NCBI GenBank assembly: GCA_007644065.1
Contig: VJWN01000025.1
Coordinates: 71,927 to 135,926 of the forward strand
Direction: 5' to 3'
Source: Margaritispora aquatica
Lineage: Eukaryota > Ascomycota > Leotiomycetes > Helotiales > Discinellaceae
DNA length: 64,000 nt
Shown in pieces: positions 33,240-46,688 of the stretch. A program made the position numbers and the translations under genes. Position 1 is the stretch's first letter; each line of letters opens with the position of its first letter. The notes below the pieces were generated by a model, which was given only the letters and a program-made list of their open reading frames with translations, made no database searches and was not told the DNA's origin.

Positions 33240-35240
33240 GTTAAAGGAATGATATGAAGTTTAAGAGAAAGTAAAAGGCAAAACAAGCCGTTGGCAAGAG
33301 AAGACACAAGTGCTTGAACTCCTCATCATATACTTACATCTCCCGTCTTTGGCCCCCTAGTGTGAGAAACATCTAGATTAATGAGGTGACTCTCGGAGAA
33401 TATTCAGGATCCTCCTGCTCATCCTTGTATCCCACCGCGGTAATCACTTTAGAGGAAACGCAAACAATCCATCAGCCACGACGATTCCGGAGCGTTTCCC
33501 CAGGAAAACGCAGCGACACAACCAATGACGAGCAAGACGGCAGAAGAGAAAACCAAATATCGGGAGTTGTCAACTTGCCGTCCGCATTCTGGTCCTTGTG
33601 GTCCTTGTTGGTGTGGCTTCCGAAACATCGCTTAGGTCCTGGGCGGTCCACCTGTCAAATTGCCCTGGGTAAAGCTTATATCAATCTGGTTTCAGGTTGA
33701 TAGTGTGCAATCCACTGTGCAGGAGTGGATGTGAGGCTTTGATTGGGCTGGTAAATGAACAATATAGAAGAGGGGAGAAAGGCCAGAGCTTCGTGATTCT
33801 GGTTTCGAAATGGAAAGGATTTCTTCTTCCGTGAGATCAGAGCAAAGATGACCGCCGGAGGAGATTGAAGTGTGACGTAGAAATGCGAATATGGGCATTA
33901 ATGCATGAATTTAAGGCCGGAGAGGTTTACAAGCTCCACACGGGAGAAGTACCAAATCCAGCCAAAATCCTCTTTTCGCTAGCAAATGCGATTTTAACAA
34001 ATCTGATCAGACTGCTCTGACCTCCTCTGGTGATTACACGTGATCTCGCTTGTCTGAGGGGTTGCGCACCTGAGGTACCTAGAGGTAAGCAGACAATCAC
34101 CAACTGTCATACTTTTCCATCACAGATTTATTACCACCAGCTGCCAGCTGTCAAAAGACAAGCTCTCCCCAAGATAATCCTTTGGGCCCGATAATTTTCC
34201 ATCTATCCACCAGGACTCGCTACATTTTGACGCAGTGATGCTTGCGAATTCTTCATGGCCACATCACGCTGAGAAGAGACAATATGGCACGCATTACCCG
34301 AATATGTCACTAACTTACGCATGGAGGATATCATCGCAATGTAGTCAAGTGGCTCAATTCACATTCAAGATCATACCACAGTATAATTCATTCGCAACCC
34401 ATTCGATACTTGAATTCTGATGTCGGATCTCGCATCATTGACTCGGAGACTTCCCAATCCCAGAAGCACCATGATCTTTGGAATATCATGACTTACACAG
34501 TATGAGTCGTCTTGGAAGTCATTGCTCTAACCCTGCTCTATATCAGTTTCATGTTAGCAAAACACAAACCATTCATTTAAGGATCAACTTTGTTGCAGCC
34601 ACTCCTGCTTCTTAGACCCGCCTTGGGAGTGATTCGCTACGTGTTCTTTGCAAACAAGCAACTAAACATCAAGGATACCATCCTTTTCGACATAACTTAT
34701 TCCGATGAAGAGGCTAGGGACGAAAATTTAGGAACTAAGCGAGATCTCTTGAGGATGACTAAGCTTAATGATGAGGGCTGGCGGGGCAGTCTCGCAAGGT
34801 TGATTCATGTTCTGTCTTTTGTACTCCTTTCTACCTATGTATGCCTTATCTATAATCCATAGCACCGTCTCGAGATATTGGCATCTCTCATGTTCTTTGC
34901 TATGTTCGTGGTCAAAAGGCCATCAATAACGGTGCTTTGTTGCATCTCAAATCTATCCCAACACCGAGTGGAAGCCGTGCCCTAATGAACGATGCTGCAT
35001 CCCAATGAAGCCTCCCACATCATCTTGGCAATATTCTGCATCGAGATGAACGGCTCCAACGGGGAAATATATGCACAGCACCAACACATTGCACCGGTTG
35101 CATCACGTTTCCTCATCCATTGCGGCTGAGAATGCGGTGTCTACTTAAAGCTTGCCTACTCGCTGAGGAGCAACTTCCGGGGTAAATCATCCAATAATCG
35201 CAAATCGCAAATCGCAAATCGCAAATCGCAAATCACAAGT
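33240..35240. other. intergenic, divergent promoters of GH28 and HET gene
   Basis: Two kilobases with no supported gene. It includes an AGGTACCTAGAGGTA run near 34073. A 90-codon frame at 34590-34862 (+) starts without clear support. The 3' end holds a 7-bp tandem repeat, listed separately. Confidence 0.55.
35194..35234 (+). repeat. 7-bp tandem repeat directly upstream of HET gene start
   Basis: The unit CAAATCG is repeated about five times without interruption and the array ends six bases before the ATG at 35241. It therefore lies in the 5' UTR or core promoter. Copy number is likely variable between strains. Confidence 0.85.
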
Positions 35241-37893
35241 ATGGATTATTCAACCTCCCTTGTCCAGTCTGGCCAGATCCGTCTGATTACCATATTACCG
35301 CCCGAGAGAGGACAAGATCCATGGACCAGCCAGATCAAATGTCTTATTGAAGCCGTTGACCTGCGTCCTACGCCCGCGAAAGCAGGAAAGGGTGGGTTAC
35401 CAGAGAACTATATCCATTTTGATGAGTGGGTGACCAGCAAGCCCGAGGAGGCGTATGGAGCTGCGTTTTTCCGGGACATTCGGGAGGTGGAAGAGAAGTT
35501 GAAGGAGAAGGAGAAGGAAGGGAAGCGGTCGAAAGCCAAGAGGGTGTTTGCGAGTCTTGTGGGAGGCTCGAAGGCGGATAATAAATCGCCTGAGCAAGCT
35601 GTAATGGAGGTTGATGTGAACACATTTGGGCAGCTTGTGACGAGAGATGATATTATCACGAACTTGGAGCATCAAGAGTTATTAGACTCATTCAAACTTA
35701 CCACGATAACGGGAGGACCATCTTATATTGCGAGATTCTCGCTCAAAGATCTACCGCCGTTTTATTCGACGTATGGTCAAAATGCCGAAAACCCTACTGT
35801 TATTGATGGCTTCACGAATTTTGTGGCTATGTCGTACGCATGGGGAGATCCTAACGGACCCAAGACTACGGTTTTAATCAACGGCTATTCTCATCAAGTC
35901 GGCGAGAGCCTGTACACTGGTCTTCGCCGATTCCGCACTATGGAATTCTTTCAGAGAGGTGGCAAAATATGGATCGATGCCTTGTGCATCAACCAGAATG
36001 ACAATGACGAAAAGCAGGAGCAGCTGAAACTCATGGGGAATGTATATCAGTTTGCAGGCAACATCGTGGTATGGCTTGGCGAGGAGGCAGACGAGTCAGA
36101 CCAAGCCATCCACACATTGCAATCAACAAGTACCATGTATCGGACTGAATACATAGAGGTATTCGATCATTGTGGCGATCCAATCCTCGCAGCAGTAAAT
36201 CGAGAACAAGCGCATTTTCGTCTCACTGCAATGCTCAGACGATACCATAAAATGATGAGAGAAAATTCCCATCTCATAAATAACGATTCCGAAGATCGAG
36301 CAATTTACCACTTCTTCAATCGAAGTTACTGGCGACGATTGTGGATCATCCAGGAGCTATCAAATGGACGAGCTGGTATGCCTGTAGTTTGTGGAAATAC
36401 TGTCACTCAGTGGCGGTATATTCGAGATGCTGCACTAGTCTATGCTGCCCTTTTCGACTTGGTACAGGGCCAGCTACGAAAAGCCCTCCAGACAACGGAA
36501 ACCATAGAGCATTCCGTCTACCACGTTGCCGGTATCGCGCAACTTGAGATCCATGGACATCGAAAAGTACTACCCCACGTACCAGATGAATTTTTGCCTA
36601 TCCGGTCATCACCTGGACTAAAACATGGACCTATGAAAGGATCAGCGCTTAAGCAAGCATTGGTGCTTGCATCCCAGTCCAACGCATTCATGGCTAAAGA
36701 TCGCGTTTTCGGCATGCTTCAGATCCCTGGACTGCCAGACCTAAAGATCGACGTAGACTACCAAAAGTCGATTGGAACGATTTACAAAGAATTCGCTACC
36801 GCATGTATAGAAGCCAGCGACAACCTTGAGATTCTTTTCCTCATCGATGGTACAGGCCTCTCTTTGCGAGACGCAAACGACAACGAACAGGCATTGGAAT
36901 ATCTCCCTTCATGGGTCCCGGACTTTGGAGCGAAGCGGTCACGGCGTTCTGGGCCTATTGAAGGAACCTGGTATGCTGGCGCGCCTGCTGAGGCGATTGA
37001 GAAACTGCCAAAAGGTGTAACCAAGAAGACCGACAAAGCCATTAGCGGTGATTTGCTTTCGTGCTGGGGCTTCTTCGCTGACGTGATCACTGGTTTGGGA
37101 GCTATTAGCCCTTTAGACCAAGCTCATTCCAATCTAGGGGATAAATTTGAAGCTGGTGTTTTTCAGCCTACGAATTTCGAAGATATTATCACGGGGTATG
37201 GGCCAGAGTATGCCGCCTCGGATGAAGTTGTAAGCCATATCCGGTATTCGCTACTCAACCTTCAAGATAATCCTCTATATGAAGGGCTAGACAATGATGA
37301 GATTTGGCGAGTCCTTACCGCAGGGACGTTGATGGGGGGTGCAAAAGCTCCTCTTGCATTTAGAAGTTTGCTCCGCTTAGGCGAATGTGAGTTCTAGCTT
37401 TCTGCTTCTTTGGGAACACCTTTCGTGTTCAGAAACTGACGGACCTTCAGTTACGCCAAGTCCAAACCAGGAAGAGTACCGCAACTGGAATTTCATCAAC
37501 GCCAGCTCCACGCTCCTCCTCCCAGACCAAAAATCTTTCAAGTCCCGTTTCTATACCAGTAATATCATCGACATCACAGCACCGATGACCACGTCAGCCC
37601 GTCAGGCAATGGAATACCGAACTCGTAATCGGCGCCTCATTGTCTCTTCGCGCGGTCACCTCGGTCTCGCACCCATGGCCGTACAGCCTGGCGATTGTAT
37701 CCTTATCATCGTAGGCCATGACACACCTATTATTGCAAGGCCAGCGGGTATGGCAACTGATGGCGAGACTGGGGAGCTGGTAATGACCTGGACGATGATT
37801 GGAGAGTCGTGGGTGAGCGGCATGATGGATGGACAGATGTTTCAGCTGGAGTATAGTGTTCCGAGCGAAACGGAGATGATTTGTTTTGTTTAA
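35241..37893 (+). CDS. HET (heterokaryon incompatibility) domain protein
   Basis: Two exons (35241-37386 and 37451-37893, 64-nt intron) give 862 aa. The HET domain lies at about residues 190-380. Its hallmarks are FVAMSYAWGDPNGPKTTVLI, GGKIWIDALCINQNDNDEKQ, QLKLMGNVYQFAGNIVVWLG and, further on, NRSYWRRLWIIQELS. HET proteins trigger cell death when genetically different hyphae fuse. A Lys/Glu-rich segment near residues 85-115 precedes the domain. The C-terminal half contains QSNAFMAKDRVFGMLQIPGL and later SSRGHLGLAPMAVQPGDCIL, the usual C-terminal features of long HET proteins. No partner domain such as NACHT, ankyrin or patatin is visible here or next door. Confidence 0.93.
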
Positions 37894-38904
37894 TGAATGG
37901 ACTTAGTACGAGCAGGATCAGCAAGTAATTACGTTAGATTACAATCAGCATGTCAAGATAGCATTTCACCAAAGCAGCTTAATCCACAAACCCACCACCA
38001 TTATCAGGTTCACCCAAAGTCACCCAGAGGTGCTTTTACATTTGACAGAGCAGCTTGGTATTTCTCGTTATAACGCCCCAAGGACTGAGGCCTGAAGGGG
38101 CCCGAAGGGGAATGGTGTACTCGGTCGACTCAAGATATATCGAGATCGCTTGGTAGTCACCAACGAAGTGCCCGCCGGTTTTTGATGTTTGAGTGTCTTG
38201 ATGCATGTACTAGAGTGTTCTCATACCGGAGACTAATAGTTATTGATCACGAAGATGCCTCGTAGAACTGTGCCCATTAAGATGCAGTACAGAACTGGGT
38301 GGTGATTTGAGAGTGTCTATCAACTAGAAGCCGAGGGAGGGATCTTGAGAAAGGAAATACAACAAGAGGTAGGCAAAGGAAAAAAGAATTCGGTAGAAAG
38401 AAACATCATAAATAACAATTGAGTTGAAAAGTGAAAGAGACAAATTGGAGCAGTAGCTGCAGAACTGTATTTTGCGGTTTGATATGTTGAATGTTCAAGT
38501 TTACTACTCTCTATACTGGACCTGGAATATGAATCAATATGACCAGAGATGTTATTTTGTCTGGGCAGAATAAAGAGTTGGAATCAGATGAAAATGAAGT
38601 CTCAAATTCATTGCAATGTAATGCTGTTGTTGTGGAGTTAGCGAGTTGGTGATCACCTTGATATCGCCTCAAAGGAATAGAGGGGTTGTGTTAGGTAATC
38701 ACCACTAATTCTGACCGCCTTGTGGCCTGAAATCACTCCGCCGAAAATTATTTCGAGGTCGCGTTCATTGACCAGGAAGACTATACGCGTTGCCGGTGAA
38801 CTAACTGTACGAGGCTTTGGTTTTCGGATTTACAAGCTCTGCAGATACTCTGGGAACTCTTTTCAATTTCTGGCAGTCTTTAAAGACTGCGCCGCTCCTT
38901 CAAG
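37894..38904. other. intergenic, no gene seen
   Basis: Spacer of about 1 kb between the HET gene and CCT5. The sequence is AT- and purine-rich with no coding signal. Confidence 0.55.
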
Positions 38905-40768
38905 ATGGCAATGAGTGAGTCGCAACCAAAATATTGACCTCCCCACCTCCAGAGCTTCAGCTAACATTATGCTCTCTAGATATTGATATGTCGCAAGGTA
39001 CATTGCAAATGCTTGCTCCGAATCATCTAGCTCAAGCTAATACGTTCTCCACGCAGCCTCTGTCATCAAGGACGAGCAAGGAAGACCATTTATCGTTGTT
39101 AGAGAGTAAGAGCTCTGTCCAACCCAGTCTTCAAGAGCTGACATTTCTTCAGCCAGGGCAGAAAGAAGAGACAGCATGGTACGGATGCCGTCAAGTCACA
39201 TATCCTCGCCGCAAGAACGGTAGCGAACATTGTCAAGACTTCTCTGGGACCCCGTGGTTTGGACAAAATCTTGATTTCACCAGATGGAGATATCACGGTG
39301 ACAAACGATGGCGCCACTATTCTTGGACAGATGGAGATCTCGAACCATGTTGCGAAACTGCTGGTTGAGCTCTCAAAATCGCAAGATGATGAGATAGGAG
39401 ATGGAACCACTGGTGTTGTGGTTTTGGCTGGAGCACTTTTGGAGCAGGCAGCAGAACTCATCGACAAGGGAATTCACCCCATTCGGATAGCAGATGGATA
39501 TGATCAGGCTTGCGATATTGCGGTAGCGGAGTTGGACAAGATCGCAGATACGATTGAATTCGACAGACAACACAAGGGCAATTTGTTTAAGGTCGCAAAG
39601 ACCAGTCTTGGTAGCAAGATTGTGTCAAAAGCTCATGATCAATTCGCCAAAATTGCCGTTGATGCGATTCTGTCGGTAGCAGATTTGGACCGCAAAGATG
39701 TCGACTTTGATTTAATCAAGGTTGATGGCAAGGTTGGAGGATCTCTTGAGGATTCCCTACTGGTTCAAGGTGTTATTGTCGATAAGGATTTCTCCCACCC
39801 ACAGATGCCATCCGAGGTTCACGATGCAAAGATTGCTATTCTAACATGCGCATTCGAGCCACCGAAGCCAAAGACCAAGCACAAGTTAGACATCACCAGT
39901 GTGGAGGAATTCAAGAAGCTGCAGAACTATGAGAAGGACAAGTTTGCGGAGATGATTGCACAGATTAAGGCGACAGGCGCAAATCTTGTCATTTGTCAGT
40001 GGGGTTTCGATGACGAAGCGAACCACTTGTTATTACAGAACAAGCTTCCAGCTGTGAGATGGGTGGGTGGACCAGAAATCGAGCTAATTGCTATCGCAAC
40101 AAATGGCCGGATAGTACCAAGATTCGAAGACTTGTCAGCAGCAAAGCTTGGAAAGGCTGGAATTGTACGAGAAATGAGCTTTGGTACGACTAGGGAGAAG
40201 ATGCTGGTGATTGAGAAGTGCGCAAACACAAGAGCTGTCACGGTCTTTGTCAGGGGAAGCAACAAGATGGTGAGTTGTCTATTTTGGGGTTCTTGAGTCT
40301 TGCTAATAATTTCAGATCATCGATGAGGCCAAGAGATCCCTCCACGATGCTCTCTGCGTTGTTCGTAACCTCGTCCGTGATAATCGTGTTGTGTACGGTG
40401 GTGGAGCAGCTGAAATTGCCTGCTCGTTAGCCGTCGAAGACGCAGCTGTCAAGTCACCCGGTCTCGAGCAATACGCCATGCGCGCTTTTGCCGATGCACT
40501 TGATGCCATCCCAATGGCTCTCGCCGAGAACTCTGGTCTCTCCCCCATCGAGACACTGGCTAGCATCAAGAGTCGTCAAGTCACGGAGAAGAACACCCGA
40601 TTGGGAGTTGATTGCATGCAGACGGGCAGCAATGATATGAGAGATGCGTTTGTGATTGATCCGCTGATCGGAAAGCGACAGCAGTTGATGTTGGCCACGC
40701 AGCTTTGTCGCATGGTGTTGAAGGTTAATAATGTCATTATTGCCGGAAGCGATGAGAATGAATTCTAG
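38905..40768 (+). CDS. CCT5: CCT/TRiC chaperonin subunit epsilon
   Basis: Five exons (38905-38914, 38980-38997, 39057-39105, 39153-40269, 40316-40768) encode 548 aa, the usual length for this subunit. The spliced N-terminus reads [20 protein letters not shown] and continues [20 protein letters not shown], diagnostic for epsilon. Group II chaperonin motifs are [29 protein letters not shown], and [12 protein letters not shown] for ATP binding. [12 protein letters not shown] and [15 protein letters not shown] are further landmarks. It forms part of the eight-subunit cytosolic ring that folds actin and tubulin. ATG 38911 is an alternative start two codons later. The first two exons are tiny (10 and 18 nt). 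Everything needed for activity is present. Confidence 0.96.
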
Positions 40769-42496
40769 ATGGGTAGGCAATGTACCACTAAAAGTCTGTA
40801 GACGGCGCATCTAAATAGAATCATTCATGACCAAGGCCCTCTGGCTTGTTTGCTTGATTGTGATTTGTGTGTTGTAGAACAGTTTTTACTATCAGTCTTG
40901 TGCTCATGATTTTAGAATCCTTCAATTTGCTAAATGTCAATTTTACTGAACTTCAATCCATTATATCTCAATCTGCTATATTCGTTTTTGCTACACTTCA
41001 TCCACTTGTACTTCCATCTACCATGCATTTTACTTTGCAGAAGAAGTCTCTCCGAGGTAGTGAACTCAATGCACCTCTTTCTGCAAACTACAGATCATTC
41101 TCCACCTCCTGCAGCTCGCTGCAACGAAACAAGAATGACTTCCGCTCCATTGCAAGCAAAGAAAAGCTAGGCAAACTAAGACCTTCAAGTATACCTGGTG
41201 AAGGAGATAGAACTTCGGGCAGCCATTCGTTGAATCTTTGCATGCTCCTGCTCTAAGTTTTCAAGTCTCGAATCTTCATTCTCAATTGTGGGAGCTTCGG
41301 GACAGGGTTGTGGTTTCGTCTTCCACCACAGATAAACCAGGTAAATGCATAATTTCTGGCTTGATGCTTTCAAAATAGTTAATGTTACTTAGCTTGGTGC
41401 TTTTGGCAGACGGACAAGAGTCTGAAGATTAAAATACGAGGCAAGAAAGAGATTTCTGCTGCACACAGAGTCTAGGCTGTTTGCATTACCAGTTGAGGTT
41501 GTACTCCCTTGTGCTCTGGACTTAGGGCAATAATCAACAGTTGAAGTTGAATTGATGGCAGATGCTTGCTGCACGCTTGGTGAGTTGATTGCTACATCTT
41601 TGCTTTGAAGTGAATGGATCAGTTCGAAACTGAACTGCAGTTTTCTATCAAATCATAGCCGCTGCTCTATAAAACCTCAACCTCGTTTGATATACCAACA
41701 ACTTCCATCACACTCTTTCCCTACCAGCTGCCTAAAGTCTTGCATTACTGACCAAGATACCGACAACGATCTATCTCTTTATATCAATGGACTCATCGGC
41801 GAGCTCGTGTCAGCATTGTATGTTTTTCTGCAATGGCAAGCGGCAATCCAATTTCTGCAGACGATATCTGAAGATAAAGTGAATCTAAAGCTGTCAACTC
41901 CTCGCTTATTCACTTCTCGCCAGCGAGAATTTTTCATGGCAGGCACCAAGTTACGCCCATACAATAGACATAGAGACCAATAACAATCTGACAATATCAG
42001 ACGAGCCCCGCTTGTTGCTGGCGTTGTCTCTTTGTTCCTATTGTGTCTATTGAATTGATTCCTTGAGTACCTCCATCTTCTTCTCGTTGTGGAAATTCTA
42101 CAATGCTTGGCGCTAGTGCAATCGAGATGTGGGGCCATTTCACCACATAGATCTTCTTCGTAACTTCCCCTTCCAAAGAACCTTCTGACTTTTGTTCGAC
42201 ACAACTTTAACTCCAAAGCAACAAAAAGCTCATGGACTCACAAAATACTTCACAACTATCCATCTACACAACCCCTTCCTCTTCATCAATTGTCTTGCTT
42301 CGGCATCAATCGAATTAGATAGATCCTATTCCAATACACCCATCGTTCTGCTCACACTCCGCTAGCCATCGCCTCAGTTTATTGAAGTGGTTTACAACGC
42401 CCAGACTCACTCTCACCAAATCATAGTATGACACCTCACTCTCCTCGCTCTCCAGAGTTTTCAGCGCTCTAACGTGTGCACTAGCAGACCAACACC
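40769..42496. other. intergenic, no gene supported
   Basis: 1.7 kb separating CCT5 from the CCCH gene. A 129-codon frame at 40867-41256 (+), a 98-codon frame at 41687-41983 (+) and a 145-codon frame at 41779-42216 (-) exist, but none has recognisable features or a convincing start. The last 200 bp are C/T-rich and probably promoter/5' UTR. Confidence 0.5.
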
Positions 42497-44909
42497 ATGC
42501 ATTCTCCCAATCCACCAATCGATCCTTGGGACCTCCCAACAAGCGAAGAAGAGTGGGCAAGACTTATGCCAGCACCTTGCAAGAACTACGTTGAGCACGG
42601 CCATTGCTACAAGAAAACTAAGGGAATATGCCAACTGCTACATGACCCCAAAGACCGTGCTGCTGCTCTTGAGCGCAAGAGACTTGAGAAGGTAGTCCTG
42701 GAGGAGAAGCGTCAACAGGAACGTGTTGCAAATGTAGCCAAAAATGATGCGCAGAGGAAGGCAGGCAAGCAGAAGGCTTCAGCTGGAGATGTTTTCAAGT
42801 CACTGTCTGTTAATATAAAGTCTTCGAACAACACGGAGATTAGTGCAGGCAAGGGCAAGACTACTCGAAAGTACAAGGTTTTCGCAGAAATGAAGACTAC
42901 CTACGCAATCTCGGCTTGTCTCATCAACGATCCTGATATCGCCAACAATTTTGTCGAGGATATCGATGCAAATGGAATCTCCAGTTTCTCGTGGGAAAAA
43001 TCCCTGGAGGACACCTCAACGGTATGTGTCTCTCTATGACCAAGAATGATAGTTGTGCTAACAATCCAAAGAGGATATCATCTGCTGAAACCAAGAAGTC
43101 AAAGTCGAAACAGGGCAATAATACTCAATCCAGTGAAGTTGCAGCTTCTACTTCCGCTCCTACAACACCTGCTAGTGTTGGATCCGGTGGTGACGAGCAC
43201 AATTCAGTGAGTGGTGGTATTTGGAAGAAGGATCAGGCTTTACATGCATCAAGACAGAGATTACAAGAGAATTATGGAAAGCAAGGCCAAAATCTAGCCG
43301 AGCTTCCGGGCAAAGCCTCCGAGTTGACTCCTTTCGCTTCTGGTGTCAAGGAATTAACCGAATCTTTGGCAACTCCTGAGACATCACCTCCAGGATTCTG
43401 TCAGATTGACGGATTTACATTCAAGAACCATACTGCGGGTCCTCCTGTTGATATTTTGGTCCCGAACTCTTCGATTGACCTTACTTCTGTCTATAAGTTC
43501 TGGGCTACTGATGGAAAATATCACGCATTCGTTTTGTGTCCACATGAGCAGGTTGTTAAGTATTTGACATTGGTGGAGACTTCGCACAATGTTGAGGTAC
43601 GTTCAATAATACAAACTTCAAATCCATTTAGTAATCGTGATAGATGTGCCGCGATTATGCCCGGGGCCAAGTCTGCCAGCATGTCTATGCTAAGAGATGT
43701 CCTCATTCCCATGATTCCGAATATCGCCAGGAGATTCGTAGGAGCATTGACAGATATGTGAAAATTCGTCACCCGTACTACGATTTAGTCCAGAAGAAGT
43801 TTACCTATGTGTTCACCAAGAGAAATCCAGTCACATGGGAAATGATCAGGTACACTCCTATTGAGCTTTACAACACTACTACTACTTCAGAGGCCTTGAA
43901 GACTCTAGATAACCCAGAGATTCCGGAGGGTTTGAAAACTCCAGAGGTCTCAAAAGCGTTGACCACCTCCGAGGTCACCTATGTCCCAGAGACTGGCAAA
44001 GCTGCTTACGAAGAGGTTCTTCCAATGTCAGGATCTTTCCCGCTCAACGGCAACCTGTTTGAGAACGAGGGTAGAGTCGAGATGTACGCCTGGTGCAAAA
44101 AGAACCTGAGCAGGGATATGCAAGCCAAGTACATGGAGACGTACGTTCAGAAAGGGTTTATTCCAGCAAAGGACATGTCTGTTTTGCCTGCTGAGCATAC
44201 GAGTACTGACAGGTTCGAATACTTCTCATTGTTGCCGGGTGAGATTCGCAATGCAATCTGGGCGTATGCTCTTGTCAATCGGCCAGTGGATTGTCTTGTT
44301 CGCCAAACTTGGGAGTATGAAGATTCAGATTACAACTCCAAGTACGGTCGCAAACTTGAACACTTATGCACCAACAACGAGCTCTTCTATGTCAACAGGG
44401 AGTCGCGTTCAATCACACTTGGCAATGCTCGCCTCACCTTCGGTAGCATTTATGATCGTGAACGCATTCTGTTCGATTATGGCATCGATCGTCTGTTCAT
44501 TGTCAGCAGAAACTCCGGGGATCTCATCGACACTATCGATAATATGCTTGTCCTTAGGGATCGTAACCGCGTCAAATATCTAATGGTGCCGCTTCGACAT
44601 TTTATCAGGAATACACGGGGTGTCAGCAAGGCGATTGCAAGCTTTGCAGCTCTGGAGCTGGTCTGGTTTGCTGTTGGTGATGGTCATGAAGATCAGCCAC
44701 TCAGAGAGATTCCTAATCTTCAAGAGAGGATCCAGCTTAGGTTGACATCCTGTTGGAACAATCGACTTCGCGAGGAAAGACGTATGAAGGTTCTCAACGG
44801 TGAGATGGATGAGAAGGATATTCCACAACCTTTTACTCCGGTACCAAAAGCGCTCCTAAGTTTCATTCCTGCGATTGCTGCACATGGATTCAAGATTGAT
44901 ATCAACTAA
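42497..44909 (+). CDS. CCCH zinc-finger protein fused to a 2EXR domain
   Basis: Three exons (42497-43021, 43072-43596, 43644-44909) encode 771 aa beginning MHSPNPPIDPWDLPTSEEEW. CCCH finger 1 is at about residues 28-48: CKNYVEHGHCYKKTKGICQL followed by LH (C-x8-C-x7-C-x3-H). Finger 2 begins right at exon 3, CRDYARGQVCQHVYAKRCPH followed by SH, with the same spacing. Between them lie a basic coiled region (LERKRLEKVVLEEKRQQER) and a Ser/Thr/Ala-rich stretch. The C-terminal third, RFEYFSLLPGEIRNAIWAYA with NELFYVNRESRSITL, matches the fungal 2EXR domain often found alone. CCCH fingers usually bind RNA. The job of 2EXR is not known to me. It is probably a nucleocytoplasmic RNA-related factor. 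Confidence 0.82.
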
Positions 44910-46688
44910 CGGTCATGCATTTGAAGGAAGAGGCTGGTGCATTAGTGCTGCTTGTTGGGATGGCGAAGGTATTCATATGCTTCAATTTTGTTGGAACTTG
45001 GTGGGAGTTGTCTCCTGGCACACCCTGCTTCTATCTGGCTTTTACTTAATTTGCCATGGGGTTGTCCATATATGGACTGGCGTTTGGTGTGGTCTGATGA
45101 ATGGATACCTGGATGAATAGCTAGCGCTTGTGACTTCCGGGCTTGGGATATAACGATGGAATAAGATCGAGGTTTAGGAGTGATACAGCCTGTCTTGAGC
45201 GTCTGGTGTAAACCATAGCCTAGGGTGGAGATGGCGCCGGAGTCTGGGTAGCTGCTAAAATTCTACGCTCTATTTTGTGTCTTCTCTCCACTCAACATGA
45301 CAAAATTTTGTTCATGTTCAAGTCTTTATCACGATCTTACCACGCTTGCTGTTCGTGCTGTGATGTTGTATTCACCTAAAGTAAAGTAGATTCTCCGTAC
45401 TCGCACTTGCACTCCCACCTCCATCCACACTCGTAGTACTCGACTTTAGATTTTTGGTTTAGATGTCATAGGAATGAGAATCTTTGGTTTCCTTTGCTTT
45501 TTGGTTCGCTTCACTGCTGTGGCTTTGATTTGGTCTGGGATATGAGTTTAGACAAGGTGAGGTGAGGTGGGTGAGGTGATGTCTTGAGACGGACGTGATA
45601 TAATGTGATGCATTGTGAATTTGATGCGATTGGATGGAATGTGATTTGATGCGGTTTGACAAAACATCTCGCTGAGTCCTCTAAGCCGGTCACAGGAAGC
45701 GTGGGTAGGTACATAGGTACGTAGGTACGTGAGTAGGTAGGTAGGTCAATTAGCATCTATCTACCTAGGTAGTCTCTACAAAGCCATCGTTCTGCCCACC
45801 TACCTTTGGCCATTCCATCTATTTACCTTCTTCTCATACAGCAAAGCAAGGCAAGCGAACAAGCAAGCCAGAAACCTAACAAGCTGCAACGCCGCTCTTC
45901 TTCATCTCCTCCTCCTTCATAAACCACTCCTTCAATACATATCTATCTGCCTCATGGACTGGACACCGCATATAGTGCACTCCACCCCACTCCACGCTTT
46001 CCCATCCATCAAACTAAAACCAAAACGTTGCCAGCACAATAACAAATGTGCTGACACCCAGGCCGTCAAGACAACAAAGGCAAATCAGAGCTCGAAAGCA
46101 GAGCATAGAATACCACCAACTCCATCAATCCCCATGTTTTGTCGAAACATGGAATAAAACCCTTCCAAAGTTTCGACGCAAATATAGACATGAACCACGT
46201 GAACGAAAATACAACCAAGTTTGAGGCGAAAGGAAAACGAAACCCAGAGAACGCCAGTAAACGATGCACCAACCCCCCCGTACTTGGTAAGTAACGAATG
46301 TCTGAACTCCCCCTTATGCAATGCAAGTTTCCCCTCCCATATGTTGTACGCTGGTGCGTTTGTACACAGCACCCCCTTAATTCTTGTCTCGTATGTAAGA
46401 CCAAGACAAGCCTTATGTACTCTCCTTATTTCCTCCCTTTGTGTCCAAAATTGCAAGTGCAAGAATATTGAAATTTGACTGGCTCTCGGTCGTGACTAGG
46501 CATTCAGTCTCCTCCCGTCCAGTGTGTGTAATGTAGCGTAAAATCGTATGTACTCTCCCCTTTCGGATTTGCTCTCCACACTTTCACGACCGTGATCGTG
46601 TCGCCAAGCACCTAAATCGGCAAGGTCTTGGCGCGGATGTCTTTGATTAATTGGATGATTTGCTCGACCCTCGGAAGTGGAGACCAGC
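44910..46688. other. intergenic with AGGTA-type repeats
   Basis: Nearly 1.8 kb without a supported gene between the 3' ends of the CCCH gene and the glycosyltransferase. It contains a GTAGGTA/GTACGTAGGTA cluster at about 45704-45772. Frames at 46066-46462 (-) are open for up to 125 codons but show no family signal. Confidence 0.5.
45704..45772. repeat. GTAGGTA-type simple repeat with CTACCTAGGTAG palindrome
   Basis: An irregular array of 4-bp steps (GTAGGTACATAGGTACGTAGG and similar) ends in CTACCTAGGTAG, a perfect palindrome. Similar AGGTACCT/TACCTAGG words occur elsewhere in intergenic DNA of this window. Confidence 0.75.
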
